From Mycobacterium sp. AZCC_0083 (GTDB taxonomy: Bacteria > Actinomycetota > Actinomycetes > Mycobacteriales > Mycobacteriaceae), in the NCBI RefSeq assembly GCF_014202335.1, contig NZ_JACHGP010000011.1, forward strand, positions 62,001 through 126,000: DNA of 64,000 bases, in the 5' to 3' direction. The notes beneath the pieces were generated by a model. It saw only the letters and a program-made list of their open reading frames with translations, was not told the DNA's origin and searched no databases. Positions 31,752 to 39,696 of this stretch are shown piece by piece. Position numbers and translations under genes: made by a program. The first letter of the stretch is position 1. The number at the start of each line of letters is the position of its first letter.

Positions 31752-32842
31752 TCAAGTACCGCGGGTCTCAACTCATCAGGGCAGGCTTCATCGGCGTCGT
31801 CCTGATCGTCCTGGTCATCGCCGTCGGACTGCAGCCCGAGCGGATCCTGCACTGGGCGACCTCCGTCCGCTACCAGGCGTTGTTCGCCGAAGCGGGTGGC
31901 CTCGACGTCGGTAACGAGGTGACGATCTCCGGTATCAAAGTCGGTGCGGTGTCCACTATTTCGCTGCAGAATGGCGACGCGCTGGTCAGATTCACCCTGG
32001 AGGGCAGGTACCCGCTCGGCACCGAGACCACCGCGCACATCAGGACCGGCACACTGCTGGGCGAGCGCGTGGTGACACTGGACTCGGCAGGCGACGCCAC
32101 GATGAACCCGGGGGAGACCATCCCGGTCTCGCACACCTCGTCGCCATACTCGCTGACCGATGCGGTGAGCGAGGTGACGTCCAACACCGCCGCGACGGAC
32201 ACGGGTCAGCTCAACCAGTCCCTCGACACGTTGTCGCAGACCCTCGATCAGATCGCGCCGCAACTGGGGCCGACCTTCGACGGGCTGGCCCGGTTCTCGA
32301 AGTCGTTGAACGACCGCAACGCCGGCCTTGGCGAGCTGCTCCGGACGGCAGGCGACGTCACTGGCGTGCTGTCGGCGCGCAGCGCACAGGTGAACACGTT
32401 GATCCTCAACGCCAACGACTTGATCGGGGTCCTCGACGACAGGCGCCATGCGATCGTCGGGCTACTGGCGAGCACCTCGGCCATGTCGCGGCAGTTGTCC
32501 GGCCTGGTAGCCGACAACGAAGCCGAGTTGGCGCCGACACTGAAGCGGCTCAACGACGTCAACGCCATGCTGGAGAAGAACCGCGACAACATCGCCGAGG
32601 CGATTCCGGGCTTCGCCAAATTCACGCTCACTCAAGGCGAGACGGTGTCCAACGGCGCGTACTACAACGCGTACATCCCCAACATCCAGCCGTCTCAGCT
32701 GTTTCAGCCGTTCTTCGACTACGCCTTCGGGTTCAGGCGGGGCGTCGACGCCGGACAGCCGCCAGACAATGCCGGCCCTCGCGCCGAGTTGCCGTTCCCG
32801 GTCAACGGAATCCCTCAGCCAGGAGATCTGCCACCACGATGA
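31748..32842 (+). CDS. mceC: MceC substrate-binding protein
   Basis: The 364-residue protein has an anchor helix (IRAGFIGVVLIVLVIAVGLQ), an MCE domain (RYQALFAEAGGLDVGNEVTI, SGIKVGAVSTISL) and a helical stalk rich in Asn/Gln/Leu. The C-terminus is short and proline-rich (NGIPQPGDLPPR), unlike the long tails of MceD and MceF. ATGA overlaps on both sides place it firmly in the operon. Confidence 0.95.
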   Translation: MIKYRGSQLIRAGFIGVVLIVLVIAVGLQPERILHWATSVRYQALFAEAGGLDVGNEVTISGIKVGAVSTISLQNGDALVRFTLEGRYPLGTETTAHIRTGTLLGERVVTLDSAGDATMNPGETIPVSHTSSPYSLTDAVSEVTSNTAATDTGQLNQSLDTLSQTLDQIAPQLGPTFDGLARFSKSLNDRNAGLGELLRTAGDVTGVLSARSAQVNTLILNANDLIGVLDDRRHAIVGLLASTSAMSRQLSGLVADNEAELAPTLKRLNDVNAMLEKNRDNIAEAIPGFAKFTLTQGETVSNGAYYNAYIPNIQPSQLFQPFFDYAFGFRRGVDAGQPPDNAGPRAELPFPVNGIPQPGDLPPR

Positions 32843-34335
32843 GGAAACGACTAATCACCGCTGCAGCGGTCGCCTTGGCCGTGGCGCTCGTTGCGGGCGC
32901 GGCCTTCCTTGTCCGTCAGGTGTTCTTCGGGCCGACCAAGATCTCGGCGTTGTTCTCCACGGCCACGTCGATCTACCCCGGCGACGAGGTGCGGGTCGCG
33001 GGCGTGAGAGTCGGCAAGATCGAGGCCATCGAGCCGCTGGGAACGCACGCCAAGATCGTCATGAGCCTCGACCATGGCATCTCGATTCCGATCGATGCCA
33101 AGGCAGTCATCGTCGCCCAGAACCTGATCTCGGCGCGCTACGTGCAGCTCACGCCGTCGTATCGGAACCAGGGCCCGACGATGGCCGACGGTGCCGAGAT
33201 TCCATCCGATCGGACCGCAGTACCCGTCGAATGGGACGAGGTCAAGACCCAGTTGATGCGCCTGGCAACCGAATTGGGTCCCAAGAGTGATGTGTCGGGC
33301 ACGTCGGTCGGACGGTTCATCGACAGCGCCGCCAACGCGATGGACGGAAATGGTGCGAAGCTGCGCCAGACGCTGGCCGAACTTTCCGGCGTGGCACGGA
33401 TACTCGCCGATGGCAGCAGCAACATCGTCGACGTCATCAAGAACCTGGCGACCTTCGTGACGGCGCTGCGAGACAGCAACACCCAGATCGTGCAGTTCAA
33501 CAATCGGCTGGCAACGCTGACCAGCGTGGTGGACGACAGTCGTTCTTCGCTCGACGGAGTACTGGACAACCTGTCGGTCGCCATCGTCGACGTCCAGCGA
33601 TTCGTCTCGGGCACGCGCGCGCAGACCTCCGAACAGATTCGCAGCCTCGGCAGCGTGACCCAGAACCTCGTCGAACACAAGACATCCCTGGAGAACTTGC
33701 TGCACCTCGCACCGAACTCCATTGCCAATACCGAGAACATCTACAACCCGACCAGCGGAGCGGTGAACGGCGGGTTCGTGCTCAACAACTTCTCGAATCC
33801 CGTGTGGTTCGTCTGCGGCATGATCGGCGGCATCGAGAACACCACCGCGCCCGAGACCGCGAAGTTGTGCGAGCAATACCTGGGCCCCGCGCTGCGGTTG
33901 CTCAGCGTGAACAATCTCCTGCCGTTCCCGGTCAACGCGTACCTGATGCCGTCGGCCGACCCTGACAAGATCATCTATACCGATCCGAAGCTGGCACCCG
34001 GCGGTGAAGGAGCGGGCGATCCACCGGAGCCGCCCCCCGCGGTATCGGCGTACACGGGACTCGGCGACAACGTGCCACCGTTCGGATACGGCGCTCCGCC
34101 TCTCATCGCCCCGGGTCCCAATTCGCCTCAGCGAGAAGTAGCCGGGGATCCGTTGCCGCCGTTGTTCCCCCGCGCACCGATCCCCAACTGGCCCCAAGTG
34201 GACGTAAACGGCATGCTCCTTCCCGGAGGGGTGGCCCCAGGTCCACCGTCAGGTCCGCCGGTTCCGCCACCACCCCCGGCCGGTAACTCACTCAATGGCC
34301 AGCCGCTGCCCGCCGAAGCTGGAGGGACGCCATGA
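32839..34335 (+). CDS. mceD: MceD substrate-binding protein
   Basis: The 498-residue protein has an anchor (ITAAAVALAVALVAGAAFLV), the MCE domain (ISALFSTATSIYPGDEVRVA, GVRVGKIEAIEPL) and a helical region to about residue 360. The last about 110 residues are rich in Pro and Gly, with PPPPPAGNSLNGQPLPAEAG at the end. The same GNSLNGQP element occurs in the MceF tail. Such tails lie distal to the membrane and may contact the cell wall or outer membrane. Confidence 0.95.
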   Translation: MRKRLITAAAVALAVALVAGAAFLVRQVFFGPTKISALFSTATSIYPGDEVRVAGVRVGKIEAIEPLGTHAKIVMSLDHGISIPIDAKAVIVAQNLISARYVQLTPSYRNQGPTMADGAEIPSDRTAVPVEWDEVKTQLMRLATELGPKSDVSGTSVGRFIDSAANAMDGNGAKLRQTLAELSGVARILADGSSNIVDVIKNLATFVTALRDSNTQIVQFNNRLATLTSVVDDSRSSLDGVLDNLSVAIVDVQRFVSGTRAQTSEQIRSLGSVTQNLVEHKTSLENLLHLAPNSIANTENIYNPTSGAVNGGFVLNNFSNPVWFVCGMIGGIENTTAPETAKLCEQYLGPALRLLSVNNLLPFPVNAYLMPSADPDKIIYTDPKLAPGGEGAGDPPEPPPAVSAYTGLGDNVPPFGYGAPPLIAPGPNSPQREVAGDPLPPLFPRAPIPNWPQVDVNGMLLPGGVAPGPPSGPPVPPPPPAGNSLNGQPLPAEAGGTP

Positions 34336-35648
34336 GCACGATGACGAACACTGTGCGACGGTTCGTCGTCATCGGTTCCTGTGTCGCGATGACGGTGACG
34401 GGCTGCGCGTTTCAGGGTCTGAACTCCCTGCCGTTGCCTGGTGCGGTGGGGCGTGGCTCGGATGCCACCATCTACCACGTCGAAGTCGCCAACATCGCTA
34501 CGCTCGAATCGAATTCGCCGGTGATGATGAACGACGTGGTGGTCGGCAGTGTGGGCAGGATGGACGTCAAGGACTGGCATGCCAACGTCGAGATCAGGGT
34601 GAAGCCCGGCGTGGTGGTGCCTGCGAACGCGGTAGCCTCCGTGGGCCAGACCAGCTTGTTGGGCTCGATGCACCTGGCGCTCAACCCGCCCGTTGGTGAG
34701 CAACCCAGCGGCACGTTGGCGCCCGGTTCGACGCTGAGCCTGAATGAGTCGTCGACCTATCCGTCGACCGAACAGACGCTTTCGTCGCTGTCGACGATCG
34801 TCAACGGCGGCGGGCTTGGCCAGATCGGCGACGTCATCCACAGCTTCAACCTGACGCTGTCCGGCCGCGAGCCGCAGATCCGCGAACTGCTCACCCGGCT
34901 GGACGACTTCGTCGGCGTACTCGATGCCCAGCACGACGACATCATCGCGGCCATCGAGCAATTGAACCGGGTCGCGAGCACGTTCGCCGGGCAGCGCGAC
35001 GTCATCGAGCGAGCGCTCAAGAGGATTCCGCCCGCACTCGACACGCTCATCCAGGAGCGGCCACGGATCACCACCGCACTCGAGCGGCTCGGCGACTTCA
35101 GCGACACCGCAACCCAACTCGTCAACGACACCCAAGCAGATCTGGTGCGCAACCTGGCCAACCTCGAGCCTGCGCTCAAGTCGCTCAGCGACGTCGGGCC
35201 CGATCTGGGCCGATCGCTCGCGTACGCCACCACCTTCCCATACAGCCAGTCGCTCATCGACCGCGCGATCAAGGGCGACTACATGAACCTGTTCGTCATT
35301 CTCGATCTCACCTACCCACGGCTCAAGCGCACGCTGTTCGCCGGCACCCGCTGGGGACAAGAGGACGCCAAACTCGTACCGGCGCCGGGCGATCCCTGGT
35401 ATCTGAACTACTCGTACGACCCACTGAAGCTTGCAGGCACGGGACCGCCGCCGGCCGCACCCGATGCCCTGGGCGTGCTGGACGAGACACCGCCTCCGTC
35501 CGGGCCGCTACCGCTGGTGACCGAGCCGGTGCTTCCGATTTCACCGCCGCCGGCGCCCATGGGAGCCCCGGCTCCGGTTGACCTGTCGGCGTCGCAGATC
35601 TTCGCCGGTCCGTACGGCGTCGCGCCCGCACCAGGAGGTGGCAACTGA
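34332..35648 (+). CDS. mceE: MceE substrate-binding lipoprotein
   Basis: The 438-residue protein begins with a signal peptide ending in a lipobox (TVTGC, Cys about 25), as usual for MceE (LprK-type) subunits, so it is lipid-anchored instead of held by a helix. The MCE domain reads ATIYHVEVANIATLESNSPV and VVGSVGRMDVKDW. A helical stalk and Pro-rich end with DLSASQIFAGPYGVAPAPGG follow. The stop overlaps the mceF ATG (TGATG). Confidence 0.95.
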   Translation: MSTMTNTVRRFVVIGSCVAMTVTGCAFQGLNSLPLPGAVGRGSDATIYHVEVANIATLESNSPVMMNDVVVGSVGRMDVKDWHANVEIRVKPGVVVPANAVASVGQTSLLGSMHLALNPPVGEQPSGTLAPGSTLSLNESSTYPSTEQTLSSLSTIVNGGGLGQIGDVIHSFNLTLSGREPQIRELLTRLDDFVGVLDAQHDDIIAAIEQLNRVASTFAGQRDVIERALKRIPPALDTLIQERPRITTALERLGDFSDTATQLVNDTQADLVRNLANLEPALKSLSDVGPDLGRSLAYATTFPYSQSLIDRAIKGDYMNLFVILDLTYPRLKRTLFAGTRWGQEDAKLVPAPGDPWYLNYSYDPLKLAGTGPPPAAPDALGVLDETPPPSGPLPLVTEPVLPISPPPAPMGAPAPVDLSASQIFAGPYGVAPAPGGGN

Positions 35649-37282
35649 TGTTGACGCGATTTGTCCGCATTCAATTGATCCTCTTCACGATCGCGTCGGT
35701 GATCGGCGTTGCCGTGATGCTGTTCGGCTACATCCAGGTGCAGACCCTGCGCGGCCTCGGCCGCATCGAAGTGACACTCGAACTGCCCGCCACCGGCGGC
35801 CTGTACCGCTTCGGCAACGTCACCTACCGTGGTGTCGAGGTCGGCAAGGTCACGGACGTGAAGCTGACCGACGCGGGTGCCGAGGCCACGCTGACACTGG
35901 ACACCTCGCCGAAGATCCCGAGCGACCTGCAGGCCAACGTGCTCAGCGTATCGGCCATCGGCGAGCAGTACGTGGACCTGCGGCCAAGGACCGACTCGGG
36001 TCCTTTCCTGGTCGACGGTTCGGTGATCTCGGTGCAGGACACCACGATTCCGCAGGCGGTCGGACCGATGCTGGATCAGCTGAGCACGCTGGTGGACAGC
36101 TTCCCGAAGGAGAAGCTGAGCCAGCTTCTCGACGAGGCGTACACGGCGTTCAACGGCGCGGGTTACGACTTCGGGTCACTCCTCGACTCCGGCAGCAAGC
36201 TGACGGCCGACACCAACTCGGTGTCGGATCAGTTGAAATCGCTCATCGACGACAGTGGGCCTCTTCTGGATACCCAGGCGCAGACCACCGATTCGATCCG
36301 CACCTGGGCGCGCAGCCTGGCCGGCATCACCGAGCAGGTGGCGAACAACGACCCGCAGGTGCGCACCATCCTGGAGCGTGGGCCAGGGTTCGCCCAGGAG
36401 GTGTCTGGACTGCTGACCGACCTCAAGCCCACCCTGCCGGTGCTGCTGGCGAACCTCACCACGCTCGGCCAGACGCTGGTCACCTACAACCCGTCGTTGG
36501 AGCAGACCCTGTTGCTGTTCCCCGGATACATTGCGGCACAGCAGGCGTTCGGCTTGCCGCAGAACAACCCCACTGGTTTGGCGTCGGGTGACTTCACCCT
36601 GACCCTGGGTGACCCACCGCCGTGCACAGTGGGCTTCCTGCCGCCCTCGCAGTGGCGTAACCCAGCGGACACCACCGTGATCGACACGCCGGACGGGCTG
36701 TACTGCAAGCTGCCGCAGGACTCGCCGATCTCGGTACGCGGGGCACGCAACTTTCCGTGCATGGGCCATCCAGGGAAGCGCGCGCCGACGGTCGAGATCT
36801 GCGACAGCGACAAGCCGTTCGAGCCATTGGCTACGCGCCAGCACGTGTTGGGTCCATACCCGTTCGATCCGAACCTGGTGTCACAGGGCATCCCACCCGA
36901 CGACCGGGTGGACTTCAGCGACCGGCTCTATGCGCCGGTCGAGGGCACGCCGCTGCCGCCGGGTGCCGTGCCCGCGGGCACACCTCCGGACGGACCGCCG
37001 CCGCCGGCAGCTGCACTACTGGCGCCGCCTCCTCCCGGGAACTCACTGAACGGGCAACCGATCGAAGCACAGCCGCCGGCCGAGCCCCCGCCACCTGTCG
37101 ACGGTGCGGTGCCCGCGGCGCCGAGTGCCTACAGCGGGAACCCGTCGCGGGGCACGGTCGCCGTCGCGCATTACGACCCGGCCACCGGCAAGTACATGAC
37201 GCCCGACGGTCGCCTGGAGCAGCAGACGAATCTGATTGCGGGAGCGGCGCCGAAGTCGTGGCAGGACCTGCTGCCGACCTGA
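35648..37282 (+). CDS. mceF: MceF substrate-binding protein
   Basis: The 544-residue protein is the last Mce subunit. An anchor helix (IQLILFTIASVIGVAVMLFG) is followed by the MCE domain (GRIEVTLELPATGGLYRFGN, VTYRGVEVGKVTDVKL) and a long helical stalk. The final about 120 residues are Pro/Ala-rich, with APPPPGNSLNGQPIEAQPP and then GTVAVAHYDPATGKYMTPDG. The ending is followed 6 bp later by a strong hairpin, which marks the end of the yrbEAB-mceABCDEF transcript. Confidence 0.95.
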   Translation: MLTRFVRIQLILFTIASVIGVAVMLFGYIQVQTLRGLGRIEVTLELPATGGLYRFGNVTYRGVEVGKVTDVKLTDAGAEATLTLDTSPKIPSDLQANVLSVSAIGEQYVDLRPRTDSGPFLVDGSVISVQDTTIPQAVGPMLDQLSTLVDSFPKEKLSQLLDEAYTAFNGAGYDFGSLLDSGSKLTADTNSVSDQLKSLIDDSGPLLDTQAQTTDSIRTWARSLAGITEQVANNDPQVRTILERGPGFAQEVSGLLTDLKPTLPVLLANLTTLGQTLVTYNPSLEQTLLLFPGYIAAQQAFGLPQNNPTGLASGDFTLTLGDPPPCTVGFLPPSQWRNPADTTVIDTPDGLYCKLPQDSPISVRGARNFPCMGHPGKRAPTVEICDSDKPFEPLATRQHVLGPYPFDPNLVSQGIPPDDRVDFSDRLYAPVEGTPLPPGAVPAGTPPDGPPPPAAALLAPPPPGNSLNGQPIEAQPPAEPPPPVDGAVPAAPSAYSGNPSRGTVAVAHYDPATGKYMTPDGRLEQQTNLIAGAAPKSWQDLLPT

Positions 37283-37288
37283 CGTGAC

Positions 37289-37317
37289 ACGGCCGTGCCC
37301 AGATCGGGCACGGCCGT
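37289..37317. terminator. Strong hairpin terminator after mceF
   Basis: ACGGCCGTGCCC-AGATC-GGGCACGGCCGT is a perfect 12-bp stem with a 5-nt loop between the convergent mceF and a secreted-protein gene. It should terminate transcription from both sides even without a U-run. Confidence 0.85.
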
Positions 37318-37331
37318 TGTGCGTCGACGCC

Positions 37332-37865
37332 TTAGATCTTCGTGAGTTTCAGTGGCAGCCGGATGACGAGCGGGCGGTTGACGCCACACGAACCGCTGTC
37401 AGTTGTCGTCTCGTCCCAGCCCGTCATCAAGGTGGTGCTGGTGGCATCGACCATGGAGTTGAGGGGGTCGGTGCCCCAGAAGATCAACTGCTGGTGGCCG
37501 GTGGCCGGTGGGCCTTGGGGACAGGGTGCCCAGTTGGGGATGTCGTGTTTGAGGATCCACCGGTCCGCGTCGAATCTGATTGGCGCGCTCCAGCCTTGGT
37601 CGCTGGTCACCTGTCCGGTGCATTCCCAAGGGCTAGTGCAACTCGTCGACACCGTCCAGGTCGCCTGGACGGTCTTCTCGGACATGAAGACGTCGCCGGT
37701 CTTGGCCCAGTCACCGTTCGACAGCACTGAGTAGGTGCCGTTCATCTCGATGCCGTAGGCGGCGTTGGCCGGTGGGGCGATGCCGATGGCGGCTGCCGTC
37801 GTCATCACTGCCGCCGCGCCTGTGAACACCCGCATGCCAGTCACCGCTTCTCCAGCAGACGTCAT
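37332..37865 (-). CDS. Secreted protein of unknown function, paralogue A
   Basis: The 177-residue protein has an N-terminal signal (MRVFTGAAAVMTTAAAIGIA, cut probably after PPANA). The mature part starts YGIEMNGTYSVLSNGDWAKT and carries Cys pairs in STSCTSPWECTG, a Cys in PNWAPCPQG and one in GSCGV, suggesting disulfides. It resembles the protein at 38868-39293 in spacing and motifs. TAGACT at 37872-37877 is placed 7 nt before ATG 37865 for a leaderless start; ATG 37835 with GGAGAAG is the alternative. A dyad lies at 37908-37922. Confidence 0.8.
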   Translation of the reverse strand: MTSAGEAVTGMRVFTGAAAVMTTAAAIGIAPPANAAYGIEMNGTYSVLSNGDWAKTGDVFMSEKTVQATWTVSTSCTSPWECTGQVTSDQGWSAPIRFDADRWILKHDIPNWAPCPQGPPATGHQQLIFWGTDPLNSMVDATSTTLMTGWDETTTDSGSCGVNRPLVIRLPLKLTKI

Positions 37866-37907
37866 TCTGTGAGTCTAGTGCCTCGCAAAGCAGTGTTCGC
37901 TAAAAAG

Positions 37908-37922
37908 GAGAACATAATTATC
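37908..37922. promoter_or_regulatory. GAGAAT-N3-ATTCTC-type dyad (site 5) between divergent secreted genes
   Basis: GAGAAC-ATA-ATTATC matches 10 of 12 half-site positions. It lies between two divergent secreted-protein genes, about 43 bp from the minus-strand start and 21 bp from the plus-strand GTG, so one bound dimer could control both. Confidence 0.55.
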
Positions 37923-37942
37923 GCCTGTGAGAGAGTGAGTGT

Positions 37943-38317
37943 GTGCGTTCACTGGTTGCTGCCCTAGCGGTCCTGCCCGCCGCTCTGCTGCTGGCCTCGC
38001 CTGCCGCGGCGGACGAGGCCGAGTGCAATGACCCCAATTGCACCCCTGGCATTGCTCCGAACATCGTCCTTGGCTCCTACTGCGACAACACCACGTACTA
38101 CTCGTTCGGCGTGACGTCGTGGGGGCGGCTGGTGTTCTGTGGCTCGCCGCGCCGCTACGAACCGCGATGGTTCCGGTCGCCGGAGATGCACGGCGTCAAG
38201 GACGAGAACGCCCTCTGCCCGGCGTTGGAGGGCGAGGTCGCCCAGGCGCCCGACGGACTGTTCCTGACCTGCGTCGCCCAGAACGGCGCGGCCACATGGG
38301 AGCGCGGCGACCTCTGA
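37943..38317 (+). CDS. Small secreted Cys-rich protein
   Basis: The 124-residue protein has a signal peptide (RSLVAALAVLPAALLLASPA, cut after AAA) and a mature part of about 100 residues with six Cys: ECNDPNCTPG, SYCDNTTYYSFG, RLVFCGSPRR, ALCPALEG and FLTCVAQN. Three disulfides are possible. The Asp/Asn- and aromatic-rich sequence gives no family assignment. GTG 37943 is the apparent start, with a weak GAGAGAG ribosome site. It is divergent from the secreted paralogue A gene. Confidence 0.75.
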   Translation: MRSLVAALAVLPAALLLASPAAADEAECNDPNCTPGIAPNIVLGSYCDNTTYYSFGVTSWGRLVFCGSPRRYEPRWFRSPEMHGVKDENALCPALEGEVAQAPDGLFLTCVAQNGAATWERGDL

Positions 38318-38360
38318 GCCGCGAGGTCCGCACTGGCACAGTCGAAGTCAATGAGTGGCG

Positions 38361-38795
38361 CTACCAGTTCCGCAGCGAGCAGAGCGCTCCCTTTGGGCCC
38401 TGGTTGGTGACTGCCACCTGACCGTCGATGGCGATGACGCAGTGGAAGTTCGGGGTCTGCGGGGACTGCATGCTGGTGGCCGTCACCATGGCCCACTGAT
38501 CGGGGTTGGCCAACGTGACGTCCAATGTCCACATGCTGTCCGGCCCGAGGTTGGCCTCCACGTTGGGGCTGAAGACATATGGATTGTGGCTGTACTCGGC
38601 GAATGACGGCGGGTCGACGTCGCGGTAGTAGATCTCGGCGTTGGGGAACGGACGCTCGGTGAAGACGGTGTACTTCACGTGATGGAGTACCGGTTCGTCA
38701 GCCGTGGCCACCGGTGCGCCGGCCGCGAGGCAGCCGAGCACCATCGCTGCGACCGGCAGGATTGTCACCAGCGTGCCACGCGACCTCGGAAACAT
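38361..38795 (-). CDS. Secreted protein of unknown function
   Basis: The 144-residue protein has a signal peptide (GTLVTILPVAAMVLGCLAAG, cut near ATADE). The mature protein begins EPVLHHVKYTVFTERPFPNA and has two Cys near the C-terminus (FHCVIAI and ALCSLRNW) that may pair. The fold appears beta-rich, and I recall MmpS-like or 'VKYTV' exported proteins in mycobacteria with a similar beginning. The start ATG 38795 lies about 7 nt after a TAGTAT -10 box and inside a degenerate dyad, suggesting a leaderless, repressible gene. Confidence 0.78.
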   Translation of the reverse strand: MFPRSRGTLVTILPVAAMVLGCLAAGAPVATADEPVLHHVKYTVFTERPFPNAEIYYRDVDPPSFAEYSHNPYVFSPNVEANLGPDSMWTLDVTLANPDQWAMVTATSMQSPQTPNFHCVIAIDGQVAVTNQGPKGALCSLRNW

Positions 38796-38823
38796 TATTT
38801 TCAGATACTAGAACAATATTTGC
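38788..38823. promoter_or_regulatory. Two degenerate dyads (sites 6 and 7) over a secreted-gene start
   Basis: GGAAAC-ATT-ATTTTC (38788-38802) and TAGAAC-AAT-ATTTGC (38809-38823) each match 8 of 12 half-site positions and are 21 bp apart, two helical turns. The first covers the start codon of the secreted protein gene; the second covers its upstream promoter. Individually weak, they gain support from their spacing and position. Confidence 0.4.
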
Positions 38824-38867
38824 GACTAGTGGGCGGTAACGGGCGAGGACGCGGTCGGCGGCCCAAT

Positions 38868-39293
38868 TCAGAAACGCGTCAAGGCGAACGTCCACGTGTT
38901 GACCCCGGGCGGGCCGTTGGAGCAGCCCACGTCGTAGGCCGATTCGATCGTCCCCGCCAGGCTGATCGCATCCCATGACCACGTTTCGCGTGCGGGCAGC
39001 GCCTGGCCGAAGCACCGCAGGCCGTCGGGTACGTCGGTGACCAACGTGTAGCGGCCGTTGGCCAGTATCGCTTCGCCGTTGTAGTACGCGCCGAAACGCG
39101 GACTTGGCCGCGCCCGCACTTGAAAACAACCGGGTCTCGTCTCCGTGCACGTGGTGACGAACCATATCCACGACGCATCGGTGTACCGGTTGGTGAGCAC
39201 TTGGTAGTTGCCGAGCGTCATGTCGGCTTCGGCCGCCGGTGCCATCGCCACCGCGGCTGCCGCGAGCGCCGTGCCCAAGGCCAAGAGTTTCAT
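38868..39293 (-). CDS. Secreted protein of unknown function, paralogue B
   Basis: The 141-residue protein has a signal peptide (KLLALGTALAAAAVAMAPAA, cut after AEA). The mature part DMTLGNYQVLTNRYTDASWI then VTTCTETRPGCFQV, LRCFGQALPA and YDVGCSNGPPG shares order and Cys spacing with the protein at 37332-37865. GGAGAG lies about 7 nt before the ATG. A dyad stands 73 bp upstream. It lies in line with the neighbouring secreted gene on the same strand and could be co-transcribed or separately initiated. Confidence 0.8.
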   Translation of the reverse strand: MKLLALGTALAAAAVAMAPAAEADMTLGNYQVLTNRYTDASWIWFVTTCTETRPGCFQVRARPSPRFGAYYNGEAILANGRYTLVTDVPDGLRCFGQALPARETWSWDAISLAGTIESAYDVGCSNGPPGVNTWTFALTRF

Positions 39294-39365
39294 CCGCTCG
39301 CTCTCCGTTCGCCGCCATCAGAATCAGCTCCGCACGCGGCACGTGCTATGAGCATCATACGGTTC

Positions 39366-39380
39366 GGAAACAACATTCTC
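39366..39380. promoter_or_regulatory. GAGAAT-N3-ATTCTC-type dyad (site 8)
   Basis: GGAAAC-AAC-ATTCTC has one perfect half and matches 9 of 12 positions. It is upstream of the secreted paralogue B gene (start 39293). Confidence 0.5.
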
Positions 39381-39644
39381 CGAAACTGCACAATCGGATT
39401 ACTGGCGAAGCTCGGCGCTCATCCTTGTTCGTCGAGGTCTACGGCACAGGCCCGTTCGTGCACGGTGCAGTTCAGGGACTGGGGCGTCAGAAGCTCGATC
39501 CGTCGGCCGGCAGCTGATCCCGGGCCTAGTTGTGGACGACCGGCCGCGCTAAGCGCCTGCTCAGATCAGATCAGCATTTCCACAGGCAACAGAGCTACGT
39601 GAACCTATTTACACATGGGGTATCGTCGGCGAATACCGAAAACT

Positions 39645-39659
39645 GAAAATGCCATTCTC
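39645..39659. promoter_or_regulatory. GAGAAT-N3-ATTCTC-type dyad (site 9), Mce-associated genes
   Basis: GAAAAT-GCC-ATTCTC matches 11 of 12 half-site positions and lies 38 bp upstream of the first Mce-associated membrane protein. Confidence 0.65.
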
Positions 39660-39696
39660 ACCATGCGCAGTGCTTCACGGATAGACAGGAGGTCGC

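Larger units (their letters stand above)
39294..39696. other. Intergenic region with two operator-like dyads
   Basis: This 403-bp stretch separates the divergent secreted paralogue B gene and the Mce-associated gene. It contains dyads at 39366-39380 and 39645-39659. No ORF with a ribosome site, RNA gene or terminator is evident; short open frames here look random. Confidence 0.6.
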
